A DNA stretch of 40,340 nucleotides from Albidovulum sp. (lineage in GTDB: Bacteria > Pseudomonadota > Alphaproteobacteria > Rhodobacterales > Rhodobacteraceae). The notes under the pieces were generated by a model, which saw only the letters and a list, made by a program, of their open reading frames with translations, ran no database searches and was not told the origin of the DNA. The position numbers and the translations under genes were made by a program. Each line of letters begins with the position of its first letter. The first letter of the stretch is position 1. The stretch lies in NCBI GenBank assembly GCA_030837785.1, contig JAUQYA010000129.1, positions 1-40,340 of the forward strand, written 5' to 3'. Below, one piece after another: positions 14,977 to 22,346 of this stretch.

Positions 14977-16787
14977 TCCACCGTCACCGATTTCGCCAGG
15001 TTGCGCGGCTGGTCGACGTCGGTGCCCTTGGCGACAGCGGCGTGATAGGCCAGAAGCTGTGCGGGAACCGCGTAGAGGATGGGGGCGACAAGCGCCGGCG
15101 CCTCGGGCATGGCCAGCACCTTCCATGTCCCTTCCGACGCCACTTTCGCGCCCGCCGCATCGGTGATCAGCACCACCTTGCCGTGGCGCGCCATCACCTC
15201 CTGCATGTTCGACACGGTCTTGTCGAAGAGCGTGTCGCGGGGGGCGAGAACGATCACCGGCACGGTCTTGTCGATCAGCGCGATCGGCCCGTGCTTGAGT
15301 TCGCCCGAGGCATAGCCCTCGGCGTGGATGTAGCTGATTTCCTTCAGCTTCAGCGCGCCCTCCAAGGCCAGCGGGAACATCGCGCCGCGACCGAGGAAGA
15401 GCACGTCCTGTGCCTCGGCCACGGCGGCCGCGGCGGCGGCGACGGCGGGCTCGCGGGCCAGCGCCTGGTTCATCAGCCCGGGCAGCGCGGTCAGCGCGGC
15501 GACATGGCGGGCGAGGGCGGCATCGTCGATCCGGCCGCGCTGGCGGGCGGCCTTCAGCGCCATCAGCAGGAGCACCGTCAACTGGCAGGTGAAGGCCTTG
15601 GTCGAGGCGACGCCGACCTCCACCCCGGCGAGGATCGGCAGCGCGATGTCGCTTTCCCGCGCGATCGAGGAGGTCGGCACGTTCACCACCGCCACCACCT
15701 TGTCGACCTTTCCCTGGCAGTAGCGAAGCGCCGCGAGCGTGTCGGCGGTCTCGCCCGACTGGCTGACGAAGACCGCATGGGACTTCGCCGGCAGGGGTGG
15801 CTCGCGGTAGCGGAACTCCGAGGCGATGTCGACCTCGCAGGGCAGGTCCGCGAGGCTTTCGAACCAGTATTTCGCGGTCAGGCAGGCGAAATGGGCGGTG
15901 CCGCAGGCCACCAGCGTCAGCCGGTCGACTGCGACGAAGTCGAGCGCCTCGGGCAGGCGGATCGTGCCCTCGCCGGTGTAGTGGCGGATCGCGTCGGCCA
16001 GCACCACCGGCTGCTCGGCGATCTCCTTGGCCATGAAATGCTTGTAGCCCGCCTTCTCGATCCGGGTCTGGTCGAGCTGGATGCGCGTCACCTCGCGGTT
16101 CGCCGGCCGGCCGGCGGCATCGTAGATCTCGACGCCCTCGCGGGTGACGAAGGCATGGTCGCCCTCGTCGAGATAGGTGATCCGGTCGGTCATGGGCGCA
16201 AGCGCGATGGCGTCGGAGCCGACGAACATCTCGCCCTCGCCATAGCCGATGGCGAGCGGCGAGCCCTTGCGGGCGGCGACCATCAGGTTCTCCTCGCCGT
16301 CGAAGAGGAAGAGCAGCGCGAAGGCGCCCTCGAGCCGCGCCAGCGTGGCGCGCGCCGCCTCGCGCGGCGGCATTCCGGCGTCCATGAGGGACCGGGTGAG
16401 GATCGCCACGATTTCGGTGTCGGTCTCGGTCTCGCAGGTGAGGCCCCGCGCGGCAAGCTCCTCGCGCAGGTCGCGGAAGTTCTCGATGATGCCGTTGTGG
16501 ACGACGGCGACGGGGCCCGAGCGGTGCGGATGCGCGTTGGTGACGGTCGCCGCACCGTGGGTCGCCCAGCGGGTGTGGCCGATCCCGGCCTTGCCCGGCA
16601 GCGGGTCGTGGACCAGGAGATCGGAGAGGTTGACGAGCTTGCCCACCGCCCGGCGGCGGTTGAGCCGGCCGTTGTTCACGGTGGCGATGCCGGCGGAATC
16701 ATAGCCGCGATATTCCAGCCGCTTCAGCGCCTCGACAAGGATCGGCGCCACTTCATGGTGCCCGAGCACCCCGACAATACCGCACAT
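14973..16787 (-). CDS. glmS: Glutamine-fructose-6-phosphate aminotransferase (isomerizing)
   Basis: The 604-residue enzyme makes glucosamine-6-phosphate for peptidoglycan and LPS. The N-terminal Ntn glutaminase begins MCGIVGV with catalytic Cys2 and contains GIGHTRWATHG and HNGIIENF. Two SIS sugar-isomerase domains follow (about 280-430 and 450-590), and the chain ends with the conserved KSVTVE. The ATG at 16787 shares a base with the glmU stop (TAATG), giving a coupled glmU-glmS pair. The length is normal for the family. No glmS ribozyme-like leader is possible here because the gene follows glmU directly. Confidence 0.97.
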   Translation of the reverse strand: MCGIVGVLGHHEVAPILVEALKRLEYRGYDSAGIATVNNGRLNRRRAVGKLVNLSDLLVHDPLPGKAGIGHTRWATHGAATVTNAHPHRSGPVAVVHNGIIENFRDLREELAARGLTCETETDTEIVAILTRSLMDAGMPPREAARATLARLEGAFALLFLFDGEENLMVAARKGSPLAIGYGEGEMFVGSDAIALAPMTDRITYLDEGDHAFVTREGVEIYDAAGRPANREVTRIQLDQTRIEKAGYKHFMAKEIAEQPVVLADAIRHYTGEGTIRLPEALDFVAVDRLTLVACGTAHFACLTAKYWFESLADLPCEVDIASEFRYREPPLPAKSHAVFVSQSGETADTLAALRYCQGKVDKVVAVVNVPTSSIARESDIALPILAGVEVGVASTKAFTCQLTVLLLMALKAARQRGRIDDAALARHVAALTALPGLMNQALAREPAVAAAAAAVAEAQDVLFLGRGAMFPLALEGALKLKEISYIHAEGYASGELKHGPIALIDKTVPVIVLAPRDTLFDKTVSNMQEVMARHGKVVLITDAAGAKVASEGTWKVLAMPEAPALVAPILYAVPAQLLAYHAAVAKGTDVDQPRNLAKSVTVE

Positions 16788-18136
16788 TATTCGGTCTCTT
16801 TCTGCCGCTTCGCCTTCGTGGCTTTGAACTTTTCGAACAATTTCGCAGAAAGCCCCGGCCTGACCACCTGCCGCGCCCGGCCGATCGCCACGGCGTCGTC
16901 CGGCACGTCCTCGGTGATCACCGACCCCGATCCGGTCAAGGCCCGCGCGCCCACCTTCACCGGCGCGATCAGCATCGTGTCGGAACCGATGAAGGCGCGT
17001 TCGCCGATCTCGGTCCGGTGCTTCATCACACCATCGTAGTTGCAGGTGACGGTGCCCGCGCCGATGTTGGCGTGTTCGCCGACATGGGCGTCGCCGAGAT
17101 AGCTCAGGTGCCCCACCTTCACCCCCTCATCGAGGATCGCGTTCTTGATCTCGACGAAGTTGCCGACATGGACATCGCCGCCCAGCTCGGTGCCGGGGCG
17201 GAGCCGGGCGAAGGGGCCGACACGGGCGCCCTGGCTGATGTGGCAGCCCTCCAGATGGCAGAAGGGCAGGATTTCGGCGCCGGATTCCACGGTCACGCCG
17301 GGGCCGAAGACGACGTTGGGGCCGATCACCGTCTCGCGCCCGACCACGGTGTCATGGGCGAAGAAGACGGTCTCGGGGGCGACAAGCGTCACGCCGTCCG
17401 CCATCATCTCGGCCCGCATCGCCGCCTGGAAGGCGCGTTCGGCGGCGGCGAGGTCGGCGCGGGTGTTCACTCCCAGCGTCTCGGCCTCGGGGCAGGTGAC
17501 CACCTCGGCGGCCAGTCCCTCGGCGCGGGCGGCGGCGACGATGTCGGTCAGGTAGAACTCTCCCGAGGCGTTGCGGTCGTCGAGCCCCTCCACCAGCCGG
17601 CGCAGGAGCGCGGCATCGGCCGCGATCACGCCGCTGTTGCAGAGCCGGATTATCCGCTGGTCCTCGGTGGCGTCCTTCCATTCGACGATGCCGTAAAGGT
17701 GCCCGCCGTGGACGATAAGCCGCCCGTAGCGGTTCGGATCCGCGGCCTCGAACCCGAGCACCACCACGTCGGAAGGCGCGGCGAGCATGGATTGCAACGT
17801 TTCGGGCCGGATGAAGGGCGTGTCGCCGAAAAGCACGACGACACGGCCCTGAAACCCGTCCAGAAGCGGCAGCGCCTGGGCGACGGCATGGCCGGTGCCG
17901 CGCTGTTCGCCCTGATGCGCGATCTCGACGGAAGGGTCCTGGGCGCGGGCCGTCTCGGCCACGGCGTCCGCGCCATGCCCGGTGACGACGATGGTGCGCT
18001 CGGGCGCGACGCTCGCGCCCGCGATCATCGCGTGGACCAGAAGGGGGGCGCCCGCCACCTTGTGAAGGACCTTGGGCAGGTCGGAATTCATCCGCGTCCC
18101 CTGTCCGGCGGCAAGAATGATCAGCGCTGTTGCCAT
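16787..18136 (-). CDS. glmU: Bifunctional UDP-N-acetylglucosamine pyrophosphorylase / glucosamine-1-phosphate acetyltransferase
   Basis: The 449-residue two-domain enzyme makes UDP-GlcNAc. The N-terminal uridylyltransferase has LAAGQGTRMNSDLPKVLHK (8-26) with GlmU-type nucleotide-binding residues. The C-terminal half, from about residue 250, is a left-handed beta-helix of hexapeptide repeats, including SYLGDAHVGEHANIGAGTV and NYDG of the acetyl-transfer site. GAGGAAAG precedes the ATG at 18136. The divergent HAD phosphatase starts about 120 bases away, so the glmU promoter lies between 18137 and 18250. Confidence 0.97.
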   Translation of the reverse strand: MATALIILAAGQGTRMNSDLPKVLHKVAGAPLLVHAMIAGASVAPERTIVVTGHGADAVAETARAQDPSVEIAHQGEQRGTGHAVAQALPLLDGFQGRVVVLFGDTPFIRPETLQSMLAAPSDVVVLGFEAADPNRYGRLIVHGGHLYGIVEWKDATEDQRIIRLCNSGVIAADAALLRRLVEGLDDRNASGEFYLTDIVAAARAEGLAAEVVTCPEAETLGVNTRADLAAAERAFQAAMRAEMMADGVTLVAPETVFFAHDTVVGRETVIGPNVVFGPGVTVESGAEILPFCHLEGCHISQGARVGPFARLRPGTELGGDVHVGNFVEIKNAILDEGVKVGHLSYLGDAHVGEHANIGAGTVTCNYDGVMKHRTEIGERAFIGSDTMLIAPVKVGARALTGSGSVITEDVPDDAVAIGRARQVVRPGLSAKLFEKFKATKAKRQKETE

Positions 18137-18256
18137 GAATGTGCTTTCCTCGAACGTCCGCCCGTTTTAACCAAGGGCCCGAAGGCCGCAAGGGGGCGGG
18201 GATCAAACATCCTTTCGCCAGATTACAATCCGCCCCCGGGAACAGGAATGGACGCC

Positions 18257-18961
18257 ATGCGCACGGTGATCTTCGATCTGGACGGGACGCTCGCCGATAC
18301 CTCGGCCGATCTGATCGACGCGGCCAACGCCTGTTTCCGCGCCCTCGGCCACGGCGACCTGCTCGACCCCGCCGCCGATGCGCTGACCGCGTTCCACGGC
18401 GGCCGGGCGATGCTGCGGCTCGGCTTCGCGCGGCTCGGCCAGGGGGGCGGGCAGGGGGGCGGGCAGGAGGGCGGGCAGGGAGGCGAGGCCGCGGTGGACC
18501 GCGAATACCTGCGGCTTCTGGCGTTCTACGAGGAGGGCATCGCGCGCCAGACCACGCTTTACCCCGGCGCGGTCGCAGCGGTGACGGCGCTGAACGCGGC
18601 GGGCTTCGCCACCGGCATCTGCACCAACAAGCCCGAGAGGCTGGCCGCGATCCTGCTCGACCGGCTCGGCGTGCGGCAGCACTTCGCCTCGCTCGTCGGC
18701 GCCGACACGCTGCCGGTGCGCAAGCCCGACCCCGCGCCCTACCGCGCCTCGGTGACGCGGGCGGGCGGGGTGCTTTCGCGCTCGATGCTGGTGGGCGACA
18801 CCGAGACCGACCGGAGGACGGCCGCCGCCGCCGGCGTTCCCGTGGCGCTCGTCACCTTCGGGCCCGAGGGGCGCGGCGTTGCCCGGCTGGCGCCCGAGGC
18901 GCTGCTGGACCGGTTCGACGACCTGCCGGCGCTGGCCGAAAGCGTGCTGGGCAAGCCATGA
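18257..18961 (+). CDS. HAD-superfamily phosphatase, phosphoglycolate phosphatase (Gph)-like
   Basis: The 234-residue HAD hydrolase has motif I FDLDGTLADT with nucleophile Asp7 and acid/base Asp9, motif II CTNKP (Thr123), the Lys of motif III in RKPDP and motif IV VGDTETD. The helical cap resembles Gph. Its cap carries an unusual GQGG-rich insertion at residues 61-76, encoded by four 12-bp repeats. The ATG at 18257 has AGGA nine bases upstream; the in-frame ATG at 18248 overlaps that site. The stop overlaps the following aminotransferase start by four bases. A 2-phosphoglycolate substrate is plausible; a sugar phosphate linked to the DegT neighbour is an alternative. Confidence 0.85.
   Translation: MRTVIFDLDGTLADTSADLIDAANACFRALGHGDLLDPAADALTAFHGGRAMLRLGFARLGQGGGQGGGQEGGQGGEAAVDREYLRLLAFYEEGIARQTTLYPGAVAAVTALNAAGFATGICTNKPERLAAILLDRLGVRQHFASLVGADTLPVRKPDPAPYRASVTRAGGVLSRSMLVGDTETDRRTAAAAGVPVALVTFGPEGRGVARLAPEALLDRFDDLPALAESVLGKP
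18440..18487 (+). repeat. In-frame 12-bp minisatellite in the HAD phosphatase gene
   Basis: Four head-to-tail units start at 18440, 18452, 18464 and 18476: CAGGGGGGCGGG twice, then CAGGAGGGCGGG and CAGGGAGGCGAG. Each unit is four codons, so copy-number change would keep the frame. It encodes the Gly/Gln-rich insertion in the cap domain. Confidence 0.85.
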
Positions 18962-20181
18962 CCGAGCGGTTCACCAAGAGCTTCACCCAGCAGGAGCCTC
19001 TGCCGGAGGCTGCGGTCGCCGCCGCCCTCGCCCTTCTCGGCCACGGCCGGCTCCACCGCTACAACACCGCCGAGGGCGAGATCGCCGAGGCGGCGCTTCT
19101 GGAGGAGGAATTCGCCGCCTTCACCGGGGCGCGCTACTGCCTCGCCGTCGCCTCGGGCGGCTACGCCCTCGGCTGTGCGCTCCGCGCCCTCGGGATCGGT
19201 TCCGGCGACCGGGTGCTGACCAACGCCTTCACGCTCGCCCCCGTGCCCGGTGCGATTGCCGCCCTCGGCGCGGTGCCGGTCTTCGTCGAGACGACCGAGG
19301 GGCTGACCATCGACATCGACGACCTCGCCGCCCGGGCACCGGGGGCGAAGGCGCTGCTGCTTTCCCACATGCGCGGCCATATCTGCGACATGGACCGGCT
19401 GATGGCGCTCTGCACCCGGCTCGGCCTGCCGGTGATCGAGGATTGCGCCCACACGATGGGGGCGGCCTGGCGGGGCGTTCCCTCGGGCCGGCACGGGGCG
19501 ATGGGCTGCTATTCGACCCAGACCTACAAGCACATGAACTCGGGCGAGGGCGGGCTCATCGTCTCCGACGACGCCGACCTCATGGCGCGGGCGATCCTTC
19601 TCTCCGGCAGCTACATGCTCTATCCCCGCCACCGCGCCGCGCCGCCGCCCGAGGCTTTCGAGGCCGTGCGCTACCTCACCCCGAATGTCTCGGGCCGGAT
19701 GGACAACCTGCGCGCGGCGATCCTCAGGCCGCAGCTTGCCGACCTGCCGCGCCAGTGTGCCCGCTGGAACGCACTCTACCGCGTCGTCGAGGCGGGGCTT
19801 GCGGCGACCCCCGGCCTCGCCCTGATCGAACGGCCCGAGGGCGAGGACTACGTCGCCTCGTCGTTCCAGTTCCTGCTGCCCGGCTGGCCTGCGGGCCGGG
19901 TGCGCGCCTTCCTCGCCCGAGCCTCCGCGCGGGGGGTGGAGTTGAAATGGTTCGGCGCGGCAGAGCCCCAGGGATTCACCTCGCGCCACGACTCCTGGCG
20001 CTACGCGCCGCCGCAGCCCCTGCCGCGGACCGACCGCATCCTCGCGGGCCTGATCGACCTGCGCCTGCCGCTGACCTTTGATGAGGACGACGCCGCGCTC
20101 ATCGCCCGCATCCTGCGCGAGGAGGTCGCTGCGGTCTTCCAGTCGGGCGAGGAACTCTCCGAGGCCCCCGCCGCGGACTGA
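18958..20181 (+). CDS. DegT/DnrJ/EryC1/StrS-family PLP aminotransferase
   Basis: The 407-residue fold-type I enzyme is of the sugar-aminotransferase superfamily. PLP-site features are ASGGYAL (65-71), the IEDCAHTMGA segment (160-169) with its Asp, and Lys191 in TYKHMNSGEGG, the Schiff-base lysine position of DegT proteins. Members usually aminate keto-sugars, but no polysaccharide or deoxysugar genes accompany it; its nearest partners are a phosphatase, whose stop it overlaps (ATGA), and glmU on the other strand. The substrate is unknown. The C-terminus from about residue 390 is acidic and likely flexible. Confidence 0.85.
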   Translation: MTERFTKSFTQQEPLPEAAVAAALALLGHGRLHRYNTAEGEIAEAALLEEEFAAFTGARYCLAVASGGYALGCALRALGIGSGDRVLTNAFTLAPVPGAIAALGAVPVFVETTEGLTIDIDDLAARAPGAKALLLSHMRGHICDMDRLMALCTRLGLPVIEDCAHTMGAAWRGVPSGRHGAMGCYSTQTYKHMNSGEGGLIVSDDADLMARAILLSGSYMLYPRHRAAPPPEAFEAVRYLTPNVSGRMDNLRAAILRPQLADLPRQCARWNALYRVVEAGLAATPGLALIERPEGEDYVASSFQFLLPGWPAGRVRAFLARASARGVELKWFGAAEPQGFTSRHDSWRYAPPQPLPRTDRILAGLIDLRLPLTFDEDDAALIARILREEVAAVFQSGEELSEAPAAD

Positions 20182-20191
20182 GCCGCCGCCT

Positions 20192-20255
20192 TCTTCGTTG
20201 CCGAAATACTCCGGGGGGTGAACTGGCCGGAGGCCAGGAGGGGACGATGCCCCCT
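20192..20255. repeat. Dispersed intergenic element, copy 2, with hairpins
   Basis: The exact 18-base core TCTTCGTTGCCGAAATAC is at 20192-20209. It is followed by a CTGGCC/GGCCAG hairpin (20223-20237) and an AGGGG/CCCCT inverted pair (20239-20255) reaching the creA stop. It fills the convergent gap between the DegT gene and creA, so it may end both transcripts. On the creA strand the order is hairpins and then the core, as at copy 1. Confidence 0.6.
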
Positions 20256-20716
20256 CACTTCGCCGGATCGTAGAGCGGCACCGTGGAGATCGACATCTTG
20301 CCCGAGCCCTGTGTCAGTTCCGAGGCATGGGTGAGGTAGATCAACGTGTTGGTCTTCGCGTCGAGGATACGTGTCACCTTCAGCGACTTGAAGATCAGCG
20401 AGGTGCGTTCGGAGAAGATGCTCTCGCCGTCGGCGCCCCGGTCGATGTCGCCGATCGTGATGGGTCCGGTCTGGCGGCAGTCGAGCGCGGACCAGGACGG
20501 ATCCTCGAACCAGTTGCCCTGGCTCAGCCGGTCGAGCACCGAGCGGTCGAAATAGGCGACATGGCAGGTGACGCCCTGCACCTTCGGGTCGGGGATCGCC
20601 TCGATGACGATGTCGTTGCCGACCCAGTCGACGCCGACCTTGCCGACCACTTCGGCTTGGGCGGGCAGCGCGGCGGGCAGGGTGGCGGCAAGGGCGAGGG
20701 CAAGGCGCGGGAACAT
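20255..20716 (-). CDS. creA: CreA family protein, exported
   Basis: The 153-residue protein has a short signal peptide, MFPRLALALAATLPAALPAQA, with likely cleavage after AQA. The mature part follows the CreA pattern: VGKVGVDWVGNDIVIEAIPDPKVQGVTCHV near the start, then SERTSLIFKSLKVTRILD and a C-terminal LIYLTHASEL stretch. Two Cys (in VTCHV and LDCRQ) could form a disulphide in the periplasm. The function of CreA is not established. The ATG at 20716 follows AAAGGAT; an upstream in-frame ATG at 20755 would spoil the signal peptide. It is divergent from ivd. Confidence 0.85.
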   Translation of the reverse strand: MFPRLALALAATLPAALPAQAEVVGKVGVDWVGNDIVIEAIPDPKVQGVTCHVAYFDRSVLDRLSQGNWFEDPSWSALDCRQTGPITIGDIDRGADGESIFSERTSLIFKSLKVTRILDAKTNTLIYLTHASELTQGSGKMSISTVPLYDPAK

Positions 20717-20794
20717 GGCACGATCCTTTCGGTTGGGGCAGCGGGAAAATGCCATAACGGCCTTACCGCCGCCACCCGTTCCGCCGAAAGCGGC

Positions 20795-20842
20795 TTGACC
20801 CGACTCGCAGCTTGGCTCTATGAATTGAACATGCGTTCATTT
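20795..20842 (+). promoter_or_regulatory. ivd/liu operon promoter with overlapping inverted repeat
   Basis: TTGACC (20795-20800) and TATGAA (20819-20824), 18 bases apart, form a plausible sigma-70 promoter. An inverted repeat, AATTGAAC (20823-20830) and GTTCATTT (20835-20842), overlaps the -10 and the expected start site, with TGAAC/GTTCA as perfect arms around ATGC. It is well placed as a repressor operator for leucine catabolism, perhaps for a TetR- or MerR-type LiuR/LiuQ regulator. No such regulator gene is in the window. Confidence 0.55.
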
Positions 20843-20859
20843 CCTCGGGAGGGGCCGGA

Positions 20860-22023
20860 ATGTTCACCGCGTCGATGAAATTCCATCTCGGCGAAGAGGT
20901 CGAGGCGCTGCGCGACATGGTGCATCGCTGGGCACAAGACAGGGTGAAGCCGATGGCGGCCGAGGTCGACCGGACGAACCAGTTTCCCGCCGCGCTCTGG
21001 AGGGAAATGGGCGATCTCGGCCTGCTTGGCATCACCGTGCCCGAGGAATACGGCGGGGCGGGGATGGGCTACCTCGCGCATGTCATCGCCATCGAGGAAA
21101 TTGCGCGGGCCTCGGCCTCGGTCTCGCTGTCCTACGGGGCGCATTCCAACCTCTGCGTCAACCAGATCAAGCTGAACGGCTCGGACGCGCAGAAGCGGAA
21201 ATACTTGCCCGGCCTGATTTCCGGCGCCCATGTCGGCGCGCTTGCCATGTCAGAGGCCGGGGCCGGGTCTGACGTTGTGTCGATGAAGCTGAAGGCCGAA
21301 AGGCGGAACGGCTACTTCGTGCTCAACGGCACCAAGTTCTGGATCACCAATGGTCCGGATGCCGATACGCTCGTGGTCTATGCCAAGACCGATCCGGCGG
21401 CGGGGTCGAAAGGCATCACCGCCTTCATCGTGGAAAAGACCATGAAGGGCTTTTCCACCTCGAAGCATTTCGACAAGCTCGGGATGCGCGGGTCGAATAC
21501 CGCCGAACTGATCTTCGAGGATGTCGAAGTGCCTTTCGAGAATGTCCTTGGCGAAGAGGGCAAGGGCGTCCGCGTCCTGATGTCCGGCCTCGACTACGAA
21601 CGGGTGGTGCTGTCCGGCATCGGCACCGGCATCATGGCCGCCTGCCTTGACGAGGTCATGCCCTACCTCGCCACCCGCAAGCAGTTCGGCCAGCCGATCG
21701 GGACCTTTCAGCTGATGCAGGGCAAGGTCGCCGACATGTACACCAAGATGAACTCGGCCCGCGCCTACCTCTACGAGGTCGCCCGCGCCTGCGACCGGGG
21801 CGAGGTCACGCGGCAGGACGCCGCCGCTTGCGTTCTTTATGCCTCGGAAGAGGCGATGACCGTCGCGCATCAGGCGGTGCAGGCGATGGGTGGCATGGGC
21901 TTCATGAACGAAACCCCGGTCAGCCGCATCTTCCGCGACGCCAAACTCATGGAGATCGGCGCCGGGACGAGCGAAATCCGGCGCATGCTGATCGGGCGGG
22001 AATTGATGGGGAGGGTGGAGTGA
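20860..22023 (+). CDS. ivd: Isovaleryl-CoA dehydrogenase
   Basis: The 387-residue acyl-CoA dehydrogenase oxidises isovaleryl-CoA to 3-methylcrotonyl-CoA, passing electrons to ETF. The catalytic base is Glu247 in GLDYERVVLSG, the position used by isovaleryl-CoA dehydrogenases rather than the C-terminal Glu of most family members. FAD/substrate motifs include ALAMSEAGAGSDV (127-139), FWITNG and the C-terminal QAMGGMGF and EIGAGTSEIRR. GGGAGGGG precedes the ATG at 20860; the Met at 20875 is an alternative. It opens the leucine degradation operon with the carboxylase, lyase and hydratase downstream. Confidence 0.95.
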   Translation: MFTASMKFHLGEEVEALRDMVHRWAQDRVKPMAAEVDRTNQFPAALWREMGDLGLLGITVPEEYGGAGMGYLAHVIAIEEIARASASVSLSYGAHSNLCVNQIKLNGSDAQKRKYLPGLISGAHVGALAMSEAGAGSDVVSMKLKAERRNGYFVLNGTKFWITNGPDADTLVVYAKTDPAAGSKGITAFIVEKTMKGFSTSKHFDKLGMRGSNTAELIFEDVEVPFENVLGEEGKGVRVLMSGLDYERVVLSGIGTGIMAACLDEVMPYLATRKQFGQPIGTFQLMQGKVADMYTKMNSARAYLYEVARACDRGEVTRQDAAACVLYASEEAMTVAHQAVQAMGGMGFMNETPVSRIFRDAKLMEIGAGTSEIRRMLIGRELMGRVE

Positions 22024-22346
22024 TCGGAGCAATCTGTGGCTACATTTGCCCATCCTGCCGTGCGCCGCTGCCAATTTGGCGGACTTTCTCTACGGCCCAC
22101 ATCTTCATGGGCATGAGAATGCGCGATTACGTTGCCTGTGCAAATTGCGCCCGAAAAGTCAGGATTCGTGGCAGTTACTGGTCCCAGGCTGCTGCTGTGT
22201 TCCTGTTTGCGCTTCCATTCGTCGTGCTGATCTTCCTGCTGTTCAGGTTGGTCGGGAACTGGTGGCTTACTCCCTTGTTTGCCGTCGGCGTTGTCGCTGC
22301 GAACCTGTTCGTAGCGCGGCTTTGCGGAGTGGAGGTCGTCGAATGA
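22020..22346 (+). CDS. Small membrane protein with N-terminal zinc-ribbon-like cysteines
   Basis: I do not recognise this 108-residue protein. It starts at a GTG that overlaps the ivd stop by four bases (GTGA) and ends in an ATGA overlap with mccB, so translation is coupled on both sides. Two Cys pairs, CPSC (10-13) and CANC (39-42), are spaced like a zinc ribbon. Two hydrophobic helices follow (about 54-74 and 79-98). The codons are visibly richer in A and T than those of its neighbours (many TTT, ATT and GTT), suggesting later acquisition. The shape suggests a cytosolic metal-binding head on a membrane hairpin. No function is assigned. Confidence 0.65.
   Translation: MIGAICGYICPSCRAPLPIWRTFSTAHIFMGMRMRDYVACANCARKVRIRGSYWSQAAAVFLFALPFVVLIFLLFRLVGNWWLTPLFAVGVVAANLFVARLCGVEVVE

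Noticed and set aside
18137..18250. GGGGGCGG...CCGCCCCC inverted arms between glmU and the HAD gene as a riboswitch or operator
   Set aside because: The arms are about 30 bases apart and of pure G/C, easily expected by chance here; no conserved riboswitch pattern is seen.
18440..18487. CRISPR-like array
   Set aside because: The 12-bp units are contiguous without unique spacers, and no cas genes are present; it is a coding minisatellite.
16787..20181. glmU, glmS, HAD and DegT genes as a polysaccharide or capsule cluster
   Set aside because: No glycosyltransferases, flippases or polymerases are present, and glmUS are housekeeping genes on the opposite strand.
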